64,000 nt of DNA from the NCBI RefSeq assembly GCF_014805685.1, contig NC_060892.1, forward strand, positions 689,990-753,989. Reading direction: 5' to 3'. The first letter of the stretch is position 1, and every line of letters begins with the position of its first letter. This DNA is from Silurus meridionalis (taxonomy: Eukaryota; Chordata; Actinopteri; Siluriformes; Siluridae). The notes beneath the pieces are model-generated. The model did not search any database and was not told the DNA's origin. It saw nothing but the letters and a program-made list of their open reading frames with translations. The position numbers and the translations under genes were made by a program. Positions 1-11,890 of this stretch are shown here, in pieces.

Positions 1-90
1 GAAGACATGCAGGTAGTTGGTTTGAAAGAGGCAGATGTAGAGGACAGGGGGGTATAGAGACGGATGATCTGTTTTGGAGACTCCTAATGG
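1..90 (+). mobile_element. RTE-type LINE, 3' terminal fragment (sense)
   Basis: The + strand translates to a C-terminal piece typical of fish RTE LINEs, roughly EDMQVVGLKEADVEDRG and later MICFGDS, followed by the stop and the start of the usual short RTE 3' tail (gagactcctaatgg). The same tail family occurs at 8380-8562. It is cut by the window edge on the left. At about position 90 it abuts RTE sequence in the opposite orientation. Confidence 0.6.
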
Positions 91-800
91 TATCCTGTAT
101 GACCTCATCCTTAAACCTGTTCATCACCACTGCAAACAGGAAAGGGCTCAGAACCAGATCCTTGATGCAGTCCAACCTCCACCTTGAACCAGTCCGTCCT
201 TTCTACTGCACACTTCACTGCTGTCACACTGTCCTCATACATGTCCTTCACCACCCTCACATACTTCTCTGACACACCAGACTTCCTCATACAATACCAC
301 AACTTCTCTCTCCACCCTGTCGTACACTTTCTCTAAATCCACAAATACACAATGCAGCTCCTTCTGACCTTCTCTATACTTCTCCATCAACATTCTCAAA
401 GCAAATAATGCATCTGTGGTGCTCTTCCTCAGCATGAAACCATAAAGTTGCTCACAGATGGTCACCTCTTCTCTCAGCCTGGCTTCCACTACTCTTTCCC
501 ATAACTTCATGGTGTGACTGATCAACTTTATTCCCCTGTAGTTACTGCAGGTCTGCACATCTCCCTTATTCTTAAAGATCAGTACCAGCACACTCCTTCT
601 CCATTCCTCAGGCATCTTCTTACCTTCCAAAATCCTGTTAAACAATCTGGCTGAAAACTCCACTGCATCTCTTCTAAACATCTCCATGCTTCTACCGGTA
701 TGTCATCTGATCCAACCGATTTTCCACTCTTCATCCTCTTAATCGCTGCTCTCACTTCCTCCTTACTAATCCTATCCACTTCCTGCTTCACATCTCCACA
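91..800 (-). mobile_element. RTE-type LINE reverse transcriptase relic (antisense)
   Basis: On the - strand three overlapping frames (791-579, 687-235, 302-91) give the N-terminal half of an RTE-clade reverse transcriptase. Recognisable blocks are PEEWRRSVLVLIFKNKGD, SNYRGIKL, and the motif A region FVDLEKVYDRV, which keeps its catalytic Asp. These are followed by VEVGLHQGS with the continuation to SPFLFAVVM in a shifted frame. The motif C (xADD) region is absent because the copy stops near position 91. Frame changes show that it is dead. No endonuclease domain is visible to the right, so the copy is also 5' truncated. Confidence 0.8.
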
Positions 801-807
801 CCATCCA

Positions 808-811
<4 letters not shown>

Positions 812-845
<34 letters not shown>
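812..845. repeat. (CT)n microsatellite
   Basis: A run of about 17 CT dinucleotides immediately right of the RTE relic. Confidence 0.95.
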
Positions 846-849
<4 letters not shown>

Positions 850-2100
850 TTTTTATGTATCTATGTAACTATATTTATGTCTGTCTATTTATCAATCTAT
901 GAATATATTTCATTCCTCTGTAATGAAGACTTTGGTTGTGAGTTTTTTTTATTTCAGAGAGATGTAGAAGATCTTACTGGTTCATTTTCCTCCATTTGTA
1001 TTTTTGAACTCAGGCTCCGTTCATCATCCTGCCGTCAGATGTAATCATAATAAATGCGATTAGGATTTATGGAGATATTACATGCAGAATTGTGAATAAG
1101 CCTGTGAGCAGTAATGAGCGATTACCTCTGTAGGATGAATAACATAGTGCTTTTGAAACGCTAAATTAAAAAGTTCATCACTGAATATTGTTTATTAACG
1201 TTATGTTGTCGACTATTTAACACACACAAAAAACAAACGGGGATTAAATTGATCCTTCAGTAACGCTGCTGATTTACTTTGTGTTCATGGAGATTGTAGT
1301 CCTAAACCTCTAGAACTGTTCATATTAATTACAGTCCAATTCCATCTTCAAGCTTCCTTAGTGTTCACCATATACAGCAATCTCCTCAGGTTGTCCATGT
1401 GGAGCCAGATTCAGCAGCAGCAAGTGGTTTCCTATTTTTGAGAGCTCCATCAGGGTATTAGGATGGATCAGGCAGGTCTGGAGAGCATCAGGTTACTTCA
1501 TCACTGGTATCTGAGGAGGCACTGGGCTACTCTTGAGTGTTTTATAAGAACCTGTTTAAATATGGAAAACACCAACAATTTTTCCAACGACACTTTATTC
1601 TACATGATATCCTTCATATTATAATAAAATAATTAATGTTCTGAACGTGTTCTCATCTTAGCCATGTAATCGTCACGGTCTGAGCTTGAGCTGTGTGTTT
1701 GTTTTGATTGTTGAGTCTCTCTGACATGCTGATGTACGCCCAGGACGAGACGTGTCAGTCCCTGCTATCTGTGGTCATTAATACACACCACTTTAACCAA
1801 ATCGATCCATCAAACCCATTTACAAATTACATTATTGTTTCCTCTTGTAGCTTGAGAAGCGTCTTAGAAACCATTTTCCTCCATGACTCAGTATAAACCT
1901 GTACACACCCAGAACTCCTCAATGCATCATATAACATCATTAACATGGGAATATAACATGAAAGACATGCAGTTACAGGAGAATCGTCCATGCCAGGGAG
2001 GTGTAATGGAGCTATAAAGTGGAGTACAGCAGGTCCTGAAGTGTCTCAGATTTGTGTCTCAATTTTTGTGTCTCAATTTTAAAAAATGTTATCATTTGCC
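850..2100. other. Intergenic, with a degraded L2 fragment
   Basis: No gene seen. About 1300-1500 resembles the L2 3'-region text also present near 55600-55690 and, inverted, near 63040-63110 (the words aattacagtccaattccatc and ggagattgtagtcctaa). The stretch 1030-1140 is rich in TAAT-type words without coding potential. A 62-codon frame at 1708-1896 has no recognisable similarity. Confidence 0.4.
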
Positions 2101-2103
2101 CTG

Positions 2104-2520
2104 TTCAGGTGTGAATAGTGGATTGTGATTGGCTGGAAGTTCCGGTGTGAATAGTGGATTGTGATTGGCTGGAAGTTCAGGCGTGAGTTTAGAGTGTTGG
2201 TAGTTTGCGTTTGTCAGTTGAATCTAAATGAATGCGCTGCTTATAAACACCTGTAACCATAGTAACATCCAGTTCCAGTTCCATCCAGAGTGAGACAGCG
2301 ATTGTACACGTTTCCTAATAACTGAGGCACAAGATCACTGAGCTCCATGGAGGAGTTTAGTGTGTGGTGGAACTTCTATGGTGAATACGGTTATTTTCAG
2401 AAACGTCTCGAGGTACAAGATGAATTTGAAGAACTGGAGAAGAAAATGTTCAAATAAGAAACAGAACGAAAAACAGCACCAGGAGTTCAACAGCTTCTTT
2501 ATTAGTTGTGACACGATCTT
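2104..2520 (+). mobile_element. Dispersed element carrying two 36-bp CCAAT units
   Basis: Two tandem 36-bp units at 2104-2180 contain gattgtgattggctggaagt. They are followed by a body with the words ccatccagagtgagaca (near 2283), actgagctcc and, near 2400-2500, gtctcgaggtacaagatga and aaaaacagcaccagga. The same order recurs at 28632-28805, and the inverted order at 17290-17610, so this is one dispersed repeat family. No coding capacity is recognised and its class is unknown. Confidence 0.6.
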
Positions 2521-2599
2521 CTGGCACTACTTTATCTGTGTGTGTGATTCGGAGCAGCAGAATTGTAGATGTAATGAGGAGAATATAAAATATTGAAAG

Positions 2600-3620
2600 T
2601 GTTATTTTTTTATCCATTCAGTCAGTTTTACTCTGCAAACATCAATAACAGCTTGAACTCCTCAATGTTGGGAAGTGACCATGGAATAAGGTGATGATCC
2701 ACAGTGAGGTGTGAGACCTTACACCATTATAATGTTCTCCACTTCACCTCAGGACCTTCTTCATCTCCACATCTACACTAACATCCTGGAACATCTCACA
2801 TCTACACCTGGTTTATCACTTTTGCAGATGTCGGTTATGAACAGTGGCATCCTTCCAAAGTTTTATTTATACAAACACAAAAACCACATCATGTTGTGTC
2901 CCATGGAAGAAACTTTCTAAAGCATTGAGATGGTTTTTTTTGTAACTATAATCCTGATATTTGAATATGAACCATTAGAGTGATAGGAAATTCATTACAC
3001 ATTATGACCAATCAGATTTGAGAATTAAACGACACACAAAGCGTTGTAACGTTTTATCTGACTGATCTGATTCAACACTTGCTCCTTCTTAACCACAGAA
3101 CCCCTGGGAGATCCACATTCCTGCTCTATCACTGGGTTTGTTAGTTTGGGGGTAAAAGAACAAGAAGGTGAACTACCTGGAACTGGTTGGAAAGCCTGTG
3201 ATAATAATGGGATAACAAAAGAAAAGAGACAAGGACAGAGCACTTTTAATCAGAGGCTTGGAAAAATGCTCCTCCTGTACTTTCTCTTTCCATCGCCATG
3301 ACAACAGCCGGGGCAACATTCCAGTGGGGGTTGGAGAGAAGCATCGGGGCGGCCCAAGGGTTATTTTAGGATCCTCGAAAGAAGCTCGAAAATCTGACAC
3401 ATTTATAATGATTCTAAATGCTTTTTTTAGATCTGGATGTGGTTTTAATTGGATTTATTTTAGCGTATTAAAGATTTGAATGAGGATTTACAAAACTGAA
3501 CCGAATCAGTGTGATTAAAGATTAGATTTATAATATCCTATATTGTTTTTATTTCACCAATTCATCATTTATTTATAGTTTCTACACAAATTACATTTCT
3601 ACAGGCCACAGGAGCAGGCA
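2600..3620. other. Intergenic, nothing recognised
   Basis: AT-rich DNA with short unrelated frames on both strands and no recognised repeat or gene. Confidence 0.4.
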
Positions 3621-3627
3621 ATAATAC

Positions 3628-3630
<3 letters not shown>

Positions 3631-3674
<44 letters not shown>
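3631..3674. repeat. (GT)n microsatellite
   Basis: About 22 GT units. Confidence 0.95.
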
Positions 3675-3678
<4 letters not shown>

Positions 3679-3869
3679 AAAGGTGTAAGGTCCAGAAGGA
3701 GGTGGAAACCCGTATTCAGACCTTCTGCGATTGTGAACACTTAATAAGATCAGGAAGGACTGATGTCTAAGTCTGTGTGCTTCGGATTGAGCGTTAACTA
3801 AGGACAGCATCCATGCACAGCTACGTCACCATAGAAACAGTAGGAACGGGTCCAGTGAAGCCTGTGTGA

Positions 3870-3915
<46 letters not shown>
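3870..3915. repeat. (CA)n microsatellite
   Basis: About 22 CA units, 200 bases from the (GT)n tract, so the two could pair as an inverted pair of simple repeats. Confidence 0.95.
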
Positions 3916-3920
<5 letters not shown>

Positions 3921-4185
3921 CATGAAATAGACTTCTGAACACAATCATGAGAGCCACTAAACCCTCAGAGAAAACTCATACATGTCATGTGATGTCATAA
4001 GTTTTGTAACGTGGTCATGTGGATAATAATAAAAAACACGTGAAGTGGCTGTGACCCTCAAAATGCACGTGATAATAATGTTGAATCACATTTTTTAAAA
4101 ATCCACATGACTATAAATGAAAAGATGAACTGTGTGATGAAAAGTATTACTATTGGTATACGAGTATTAGGAGTAGTGAGATGAT

Positions 4186-4186
<1 letters not shown>

Positions 4187-4230
<44 letters not shown>
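4187..4230. repeat. (ACAG)n microsatellite
   Basis: About 11 tetranucleotide units. The flanking text to the right (actttgtcattgcatactac) is a common degenerate fish dispersed-repeat tail extending to about 4540. Confidence 0.9.
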
Positions 4231-4231
<1 letters not shown>

Positions 4232-4552
4232 ACTTTGTCATTGCATACTACAGGTACACTTTAACGAAGTGCAGTTTAGAGTCTACCAGAAGTACGAATA
4301 GTAACAATTGTGCAAACTGACAAGTGCAGATAAATGTGCAAATCTATGCACAGCATGTCAAATATAAGTGGAAAATTATCAAGCAAATGAATATAAAGGC
4401 TCTGGCAGTGAAAAATGTACAGAAACTAGTAAACAAGTACATTAAGAATAAATATAAATATAAATAAGAGGTTATATTAGTGTGCAGGATGTGTGTATAG
4501 AATGTGGGATATAAAAATGTACAAAATATAGACACTGCATATACAGATGATC

Positions 4553-4650
4553 TATGAAGTAAAAAGGTTTCGAGACTAGTTTGGTAACACACCAACAGGT
4601 GGCAGCACAAGGCTGCACACACAGTCACAGGGAGCACCGAGCACTGCATC
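4553..4650 (+). mobile_element. mariner-like fragment
   Basis: The words ggtttcgagactagtttggtaac and cacagtcacagggagcacc match the left part of the mariner-like element at 40775-41168 (cacagttacagggagcacc). Only one end is present. Confidence 0.5.
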
Positions 4651-5890
4651 GCTCCCTTTGATGAAAATAAAGATGAAGCAGAGGATTCAATCTGACAGAC
4701 ATAAAGGCATTGTGGGTAATATTGGTGTAGCTCTCAGAGCTTGGTGTAAATATAAAGCAATAAAAAAGCTCAGAGTTCCACTGAAGATGTAAACTGTAAA
4801 GATGAAAAGTGTTTTTTTCCCTTTAATTGGGTTTGGTCTGGATTTTTAGCCATTGTGTGGAGTTTCCTGCCTCGCAGCACAGAGGCGGCGTGTAATTGAG
4901 TTCCGCGCACTTACACATTCATTAACGCTGCAGGAAGAGCTGGAAAACCAGTGTTACTGAATTTTGAATCATGTTCACGTCCACGTGTTATCTGCAGATT
5001 TTTATAAGCTTTTAATGGCAACGGGGAAACGTTTTTACAGTACATGACTCTGCACATGACAGGCATGTGCAGAAAGGAAGCTTCTTTGTGAGATATTTAG
5101 TTCTCTGTACACTCTTAGATGGTTCCAGATGGTGGACAAAGTCTTGGATGGTGTTAGTGGTAATTCTTTGCTACATGCCGTCTCAGAGCGAAATCACACC
5201 CAGTGAAATTGCATTTCCCCGTGGCACAGCCCTCGACATGGCTTCTGTTATCGCCTTATGCTTCCGATATTTATTTCTTTTTCATAATCTAGTTTTCATT
5301 TAATGAATTTAAAATGCACTCTCCTGTCAGATCTGTGAAACTCTTCTTCTTCTTCTTCTTCTTAGGTCTTTACCCCTTTTTAATTTGTATTTGAGGGCTT
5401 GTGGACTACAGTAAAAGCAGTGTATACCGTATATAGATTCATGTCTGTGTTCTGTGCTTCTTCACCTCCTCCGTGGGTTAATTAGCACGTTCTTGCAGCG
5501 GTGATTCTCCGTCACGCCGTCTCCTGATTCTGACTGCCAGCACAAGGCGTGAAGGCTGCAATCTTCTCCCATGTCTATCCTTTCTTTCCTGTCCTTCACA
5601 TTTTCTGGCGGCAGACGCTGGTGTTTATCAGACGTCTGTGTTTATCACCCCTGCTGTGTTAATGTGAGGATGTGAAGATGTAGAAAATTATTTTTTTAAA
5701 CGGGGGAAAAAGTCGACCTTTAAAAAGGTCTTCACAAACATTCTCTGCCCATCAACTGAGATCACAGTCTCATGATTTGAGTTGTGGCTTAAAGAGGATT
5801 CTCAAAGAAAGGTTGGATGATTAGCGTTCCTGATCATCAAAGTTGGTGGAAACCATGTGATTAAGTAGATTAAAAAACCTCCTAACGTGG
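4650..5890. other. Intergenic, with a (CTT)n tract
   Basis: No gene recognised. A short (CTT)n tract lies at 5342-5364. The rest is unremarkable. Confidence 0.4.
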
Positions 5891-5894
5891 GACC

Positions 5895-6345
5895 TATTTA
5901 GGAATCGTCAGTCTTCTGACTCAAGCTGCCTGTTACACTCACCAAAGTTGGAGACACAAAATGTCTTCGGATGCAGTAGCATGAAATTTGATCTTAAAGA
6001 CCCAAAGCTGTTCCAGCATGACATTGCTCCAGAGCACAAATCCAGCTCTATGAAGATCTGCTTTACATGGGTTGGGGATCTCCTGCTATAGATCTCCAAC
6101 CTTTTGAACATGATAAATGTGAATGCTGACTGCACCTCCTCACGTTCTCACCTACATCAGTACCTGACTTTACTAACACCCTTGTAGCTGAATGAATCTC
6201 CACAAACTCTAATGGAACATCTTCCCAGAAGACTGGAGCTCATTATAACAGCAAATGGAGACTAAATGTGAAATGAGATGTTCAAGAAGAAGCACACACC
6301 AATCTTATGCTCAGGTCTCCACAAACTTAAGGGTTCTTTAAGTGG
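5895..6345 (+). mobile_element. Tc1-like non-autonomous element, copy 1
   Basis: A degraded copy of the most frequent repeat in the window. Diagnostic words are ttccagcatgacattg, agctctatgaagatctgctt, cctacatcagtacctgactt and ggaacatcttcccagaaga, with a right end like caggtctccacaaactt. Its family has ends resembling tatggccaaaagtttgtgga. No transposase frame remains. Confidence 0.75.
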
Positions 6346-6349
6346 TTTC

Positions 6350-7560
6350 TTGGAGGGGTTTCCTCATGGGTAGCAACATTTGCTATGTAGAATTCTTCAT
6401 AAATCTATACTTTCATAAATTTTGGGTTCAGATTTTATTCCCACATTTGTTTTCCGTATGTTGCTTTACAATGAAGATTCTAAAAGTCTGAAAATCTGAA
6501 AGTTCACAGCTGATGTTAGGTAATTGTGGTTTAGATGTAAAGAGCTCACGCTGCATTTAGCTCCAATTATAGAGGCTTTTGGGCAGAGACATTGTGACAC
6601 CTGGCGCCGTCCTCCTACGCACACATTCTCCACGCACCAGTACACCGACTTCACACTAATCAGCCAATCATGATGAAAGATAAGTGATGAAAAACACATT
6701 GGAGCGCTGATGCATTAAAACTTCATTCAATGAAAATATGTTTACAATAATCTCATCACACAGAAGGTGAAATCATTCAAATGGGTATCAAGTGGTTTTG
6801 TATACTGCACAATGGTGGAGGTCCTACAGGCTTCATGAAGAGTGTATCATTTTCCCATTAACCTGTTCTGTAAATCCTTTACATCCAAACGTTGCCTGCT
6901 GCAAGTAAACATCATGTTTGTTTTATTCTGAACAGATGCTTCTGTTCATGTTTTTGCCTTCATCCTGATGCTCACTTTACTGTAGAAACCTGATCTGAGC
7001 CAAGTGAGTGAGTCAGTGCCCATGCCACCACGCTTCCCACCTCAGCCGCTCTGCCTGCACTCATCTGCCTGTTTCTTCCCTTTTCTGCACACTTTATCAT
7101 TCTGTTCATCATTGTGTTACAGGTAAAGATTTACTCAATCTCATTTTATATATAAAAACACAACCAGACTTTATCTTTATCAGACTTTTAATCAGAAATT
7201 TATGTAAATGAAATCGTTCCCTTTACTCCTCCTTCAGGAGTGGAGGTGTAACTGCAATCTGTTAAACTGTAATCACGTTAAAGTTCGATGTTTTGATTTG
7301 TTTTCTTGCATCTTAATCATGTATGAAAGACGAACTATTGACCTGAACTGCTCGAGGACAATCACTGAACAGTGAACCTCAACTTTTACAATCAAAATAG
7401 TTCCAGTTTTAGTTTTGTTATAAATTATATTTTATTTTGTATCACTGAAATTTCATTTAAATTGATCATATGGTAATTATATGTATATAATATTATTTTA
7501 TTCATAAATCTTTAGTTTTTAACCTTTTCTCCATTTTTGTTTACAGACCAGTTATAGTTT
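6350..7560. other. Intergenic, nothing recognised
   Basis: AT-rich sequence with short random frames and no recognised element. Confidence 0.35.
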
Positions 7561-7566
7561 AATACC

Positions 7567-7600
<34 letters not shown>
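7567..7600. repeat. (AAT)n microsatellite
   Basis: About 11 AAT units. Confidence 0.95.
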
Positions 7601-7601
<1 letters not shown>

Positions 7602-7617
7602 TATTGAGAAAGAGAAG

Positions 7618-7745
7618 TTTGGGTATACTTTGTGGTTAAGGTGTAGGACTTTTGATTGGAAGTTCAAATCCCAGCAGCACCAACCTGCCACTGCTGGGCC
7701 CCTAAACAAGGCCCCTAAACCCAGTTGTAAGTTGCTCTGTTTACA
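7618..7745 (+). mobile_element. tRNA-derived SINE
   Basis: A degenerate tRNA-like head (ttgtggttaaggtgtaggac, then the B-box-like aagttcaaatcccagcagc) is followed by the typical fish SINE body ctgccactgctgggcccct and aaggcccctaaaccc. Related copies are at 11456-11700, 29880-29965, 34371-34505 and 41169-41345. Confidence 0.7.
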
Positions 7746-7879
7746 TCTAATGTAAAAACTGATTATAAATTTTATTTTACTGAAATCAATTATATTTTAT
7801 TATATTATGATTTCTATTAATTTTTATTCTAAAATTTAGATTTTTGTATATCATAAAAAGAATTTTACTGCACGTCACT

Positions 7880-7880
7880 C

Positions 7881-7929
<49 letters not shown>

Positions 7930-7930
7930 T
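7880..7930. repeat. (AAT)n microsatellite
   Basis: About 16 AAT units. Confidence 0.95.
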
Positions 7931-8379
7931 TTATTGTATTGATTACCACCTCTCATGAAAATATGAATAAAAATAAAACAGCCCCTTTAAATGATATAAA
8001 ATATGAAATTGTTGAAGGCAATGACATGGTCGTTGTTTTTGCTACACACTGAAGATGTGAAGGGATCAGGACCAAAAATATGAGACACGAGTTCAGAATT
8101 TCAGTTTTTATTTTCTGATAGTTAGTTGGAGACACTTGTATGTGGACAGACTCCTGTGGACATTTCAGATGTCCCTCTTCATAACTACTAAATCGTGACT
8201 TTATTTCCCACATCTAACTTTATTGATTTATATGGAAATTAATTGATTTTATTTTGTCAGAAAGATTGATGGCTAATTTGTAGCCTTCTGGTTACAGGCT
8301 GAAACATCCTGGTGCTTAATAGAATTCATGATCAGTGTTTTCTTGTTTGGAGTTTATTAGAGGGACAGTGCATGTAGGA

Positions 8380-8562
8380 CGTTTTGGAGACAAGGTGAGG
8401 GAGGTGAGATTGAGATGGTTTGGACGTGTGCAGAGGAGGAACATGGGGTATATCAGTAGGAGAATGCTGAGGATGGAGACACCAGGAAGGAGGAAAAGAG
8501 GAAGATGAAGGAGGAGGTTTATGATGTGGTGAGGGAAGACATGCAGGTAGATGGTTTGAATC
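8380..8562 (+). mobile_element. RTE-type LINE, C-terminal fragment
   Basis: The + strand reads as the end of an RTE ORF: RLRWFGRVQRRNMGYISRRM, then LRMETPGRRKRGR, a frame break, and a VVREDMQV-like end matching positions 1-25 of the window. It is truncated at the 5' side and frame-broken. Confidence 0.75.
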
Positions 8563-8599
8563 ATGTATTCATTATAACATAGATTAATGATTACTAATA

Positions 8600-9058
8600 T
8601 ACATTATATGCAAAAATGTTTATCAACACCTGAACATAAGATGTGTTTTCTGAACATCTTATTCCACATTTAGTAACAATTTGCTGAAGCTCCACACTTC
8701 TGGGAAGGTGTTCCACTAGAGAGTGTGGAGATTCATTCAGCTACTAGTGTGTTAGTAAAGTCAGGTACTGGAGAAGTTGAGAAAGTGAGAAGGTCTGGGG
8801 TGCAGTCAGCGTTCACATTCATCCTGTTCAATAGGGTTGGAGCTCCATAGCAGGTGCAGATCTTCCACCAAATCTAACCTATGTAAATCAGATCTTCATG
8901 GAGCTGACTTTGTGCACAGGGGTATTGGAGGGAAAATGTAATGCTTCTGCATTCATAAAATTGTGTGCCTACGACTTTGTGCTAGTAATTTGGAGAAAAA
9001 ACACGTCTTTGTGGAAAAATCTGTTTTTTTCAATCGTTTTGGCCGTATAGTGTATTAT
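8600..9058 (-). mobile_element. Tc1-like non-autonomous element, copy 2
   Basis: Reverse orientation relative to copy 1: acacctgaacataagatgtg at the left, ccacacttctgggaaggtgt, gcagtcagcgttcacattca, cttcatggagctgactttgt, and ttttggccgtatagtgtatt at the right end. Confidence 0.75.
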
Positions 9059-9059
9059 A

Positions 9060-9930
9060 TACGATATGACCCCATGAAACCTTTAGAATCTGTGTATGTA
9101 AAATATATATATATATATAAAATTTGTTTTGACCCCTCAGCTGTATTGTGAGGTTCCAGACACGTTCTCTTCTCTTTTCTGTACCTTTTTAAGCAAAACA
9201 AGTGCACTGAACTGGAAGAAGAAAGAAAAACAGTGACAGAAGCTACAGGCACTTTCCTGATCTCTATTCCCCGTGATAATTCAGGTGTTGGCATCAGGGA
9301 ACAGTTTGTCTGGCCCTGTAAATCTGTTATTGTGAGACACGGTTATACTTTTTATTTCTGTTGAGGCTTTTTAAATCAGAGAATAAATTAGAAACCATTT
9401 CCAGGCTCCAGCTTGATCTATAACAGTACTGGAAGCAAGTCGATGTGTTACATTAATCAAACTCTGAAAAACCAACCTGGGGACAAATACATTCATTAAT
9501 ATGATGCATTATGCACCTAGAAGAGATTTATGTCATGATGAAATTTTTAAATATAAAGATATAAAAAGTTTATCTTTTAGTATCCACAAAAAGCCACTTA
9601 AGTAACATACATAAGTAGGAAAGGTCATAAGTTATTCCATCAAATCCAACGTTCTTGTTCCTGCGTGGTGTAATAACTTCGTCTTTTCTCGGCAGCTGAG
9701 ATTCAGACAGTTTACATTTATATATTCTTAATTCTGAGCTTCTTACAAAGCGCTTTATAGTCTCATCAATAAATCCGTTCTGATACTGTTTTATTTTCGA
9801 CAAAGTAAAAACACCATCACGATGAACCTCTGATGGGAAAAAATTGTTCAGAAGAATGTTTTTTTATCTATATAAAGAAGTTCTATTTTAATAACCTCTG
9901 GAACAGATACTCAAGTAGTGTAAAGACTGC
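9060..9930. other. Intergenic, nothing recognised
   Basis: A 77-codon - strand frame at 9570-9803 shows no recognised domain and its AT-rich composition suits chance. Confidence 0.35.
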
Positions 9931-9938
9931 TAAGACTA

Positions 9939-10735
9939 AGATGGAGGTGGATGAAGGGATGAATGAAGAGATGGTAGAGAATGAAGAATGAGTGGTGGGT
10001 GAAGGGATAAGTGGAGAAATGGTAGAGGATGGAGGGATGAGTGGAGAGATGGTAGAGGATGAAGGATGAGCGGTGGATGGAGGGATGGATGAAGAGATGG
10101 TAGAGGATGAAGGATGAGTGGTGGATAGAGGTATGAGTGGAGAGATGGTAGAGGATGAGTGGAGAGATGGTAGCTTCCAATGTCAGGAGAGATGGTAGAG
10201 GATGTAGGGATAAGTGGTGGATAGAGGGATGAGTGGAGAGATGGTAGAGGATGAGTGGAGAGATGGTAGCTTCCAATGTCGGGAGAGATGGTAGAGGAAG
10301 TAGGGATGAGTGGAGAGATGGTAGAGGATGGAGGGATGAGTGGTGGATGGAGGGAAGAGTGGAGAGATGGTAGAGGATGGAGGGATGAGTGGTGGATGGA
10401 GGAAGAGTGGAGAGATGGTAGAGGATGGAGGGATGAGTGGTGGATGAAGGAAGAGTGGAGAGATGGTAGAGGATGGAGGGATGAGTGGTGGATGGAGGGA
10501 AGAGTGGAGAGATGGTAGAGGATGGAGGGATGAGTGGTGGATGGAGGGATGAGTGGAGAGATGGTAGAGGATGGAGGATGGAGGATGAGTGGTGGATGGA
10601 GGGATGAGTGGAGCGATAGTTGAGGATGGAGGAATGAGTGGTGGATAGAGGGATGAGTGGAGGGATAGTTGAGGATGGAGGAATGAGTGGTGGATAGAGG
10701 GATGAGTGGAGAGATGGTAGAGGATGTAGGGACCT
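9939..10735. repeat. Purine-rich minisatellite, unit about 50 bp
   Basis: About 800 bp of imperfect tandem repeats built from gagatggtagaggatggagg and atgagtggtggatggaggga, with a higher-order unit near 49-60 bp. One segment (gatggtagcttccaatgtc) is duplicated at about 10165 and 10262. The + strand is almost entirely A, G and T with very little C. The 80- and 121-codon open frames across it are by-products of the repeat. Confidence 0.9.
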
Positions 10736-10995
10736 TTTATATGTCTTTTAGGTGAAACACTGCTGAAATATTTTACTGAATTATTATGAAGAACATTATT
10801 TGTACAGCTGAGATTTTTTTTTCGCTGCTTGAGATGTTTTGAGAAATCTTTTAGGAATTGTTCTTTTGTTATCTGTTAGTAAGAATCGTTTTATTTCTGT
10901 GCTCTCTTTGTTAATAGTTTAGATTCTGGCTAAAATGTAATATTTATGATATCAGATGCACAAAGTTTTGCTTTCTAGGCTGAAGTTACCAATGT

Positions 10996-11455
10996 CGGGT
11001 CCTTCCTTTTGGCCTTGCACTCTCATGTTCACAAAGTGTGTGGCTCTGGCTCCTCCGAGACTCGGGGGAATCTGCATACTGAACTATATCAACAACCGGT
11101 TGATATTGGCTTAATCACAGCACTTCCTGTTACTGGGCCCCTTGCTCCTTGTCGTCGCGTAACGTTAACAACCAATGTCTCCCTCATGGGTTGGGGCAGT
11201 CATGAGTCTCACTGAGGACAGTATACTGTACATCCCAGGGCGGTTGACCCAGGGAGCAGACAACCTTTTGAGGCAAAGGCTGAGGCCCAGGGAGTGGAGG
11301 CTCCACCTGGATGTGGTGGAGCAGATAGGGAGAAAGTTTTACAAAGCACAAGTGGACTGCTTTACGACTCAAGAGAACTCACATTGTCCCCTCTGGTTTT
11401 CCTTCACTCACTCAGCTCCTCTCGGACTGGACGCAATGGTGCATGCTTTTCACCC
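10996..11455 (+). mobile_element. DIRS-like retrotransposon relic, left part
   Basis: The + strand carries degraded DIRS RT/RNase H text: an FTKC-like block and LNYINNRLILA where active DIRS elements have YIDDW, then CRRVTLTT and GWG. After a deletion come IPGRLTQGADNLLRQRL, REWRLHLDVVEQI, AQVDCFTTQENSHCPLWFS and APLGLDAMVHA. These blocks match the RNase H to YR-linker part of fish DIRS1-like elements. Stops and frame changes make it dead. It is interrupted at 11456 by a SINE and resumes at about 11700. Confidence 0.75.
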
Positions 11456-11700
11456 ATTGAAGAATAGAATAGCCTTTATTTGTCACATATACATCACAGC
11501 AAAATTCATTCTTCACATATCCCAGCTTGCTCAGAAGGGTTAGAGCACAGGGTCAAACACGATACAGCACCCCTGGAGCGCAGAGGGGTAAGAGCCTTGC
11601 TCAAGGTCCCAAGAGTGGCAGCTTAGCGATACCGGGGCTTGAACCCCCGACCTTCCGATCAGTAATCCAGCACCTTAACCACTGAGCTACCATTGCGCTG
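11456..11700 (-). mobile_element. tRNA-derived SINE inside the DIRS relic
   Basis: On the - strand a tRNA-like head carries an A-box (tggtagctcagtgg) and a B-box (gggggttcaagccc). It is followed by a body with gctgccactcttgggacctt and a tail ending in the aaataaaggctattctatt-type sequence. DIRS coding text continues on both sides, so the SINE is the younger insertion. Confidence 0.75.
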
Positions 11701-11890
11701 CTTCCAGGAGTTCCGGAGCGAGTTCTCCCGGATGGAGTCTGTCTCCTCCTGGTAGCCCCGTGTTGTCCAAGCCGGTCATGTTACGCTGACCTGGTAAACC
11801 TTCTCGAACACCCTCCCTGCGAGATTTCGCTCAGGCGGGATCCTCTGTCTAAGGCAGGGTGCGCTTTGCTCAACCCCCACCCCATAGCAA
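11701..11890 (+). mobile_element. DIRS-like retrotransposon relic, right part
   Basis: This continues the relic at 10996-11455: blocks like EFRSEFSRMESV, VQAGHVTLTW and ARFRSGGILCLRQG correspond to the DIRS region after RNase H. Frames are broken. Confidence 0.6.

Noticed and set aside
10276..10518. 80-codon + strand frame with MSGEMVE/WRDEW repeats
   Set aside because: Translation of the purine-rich minisatellite.
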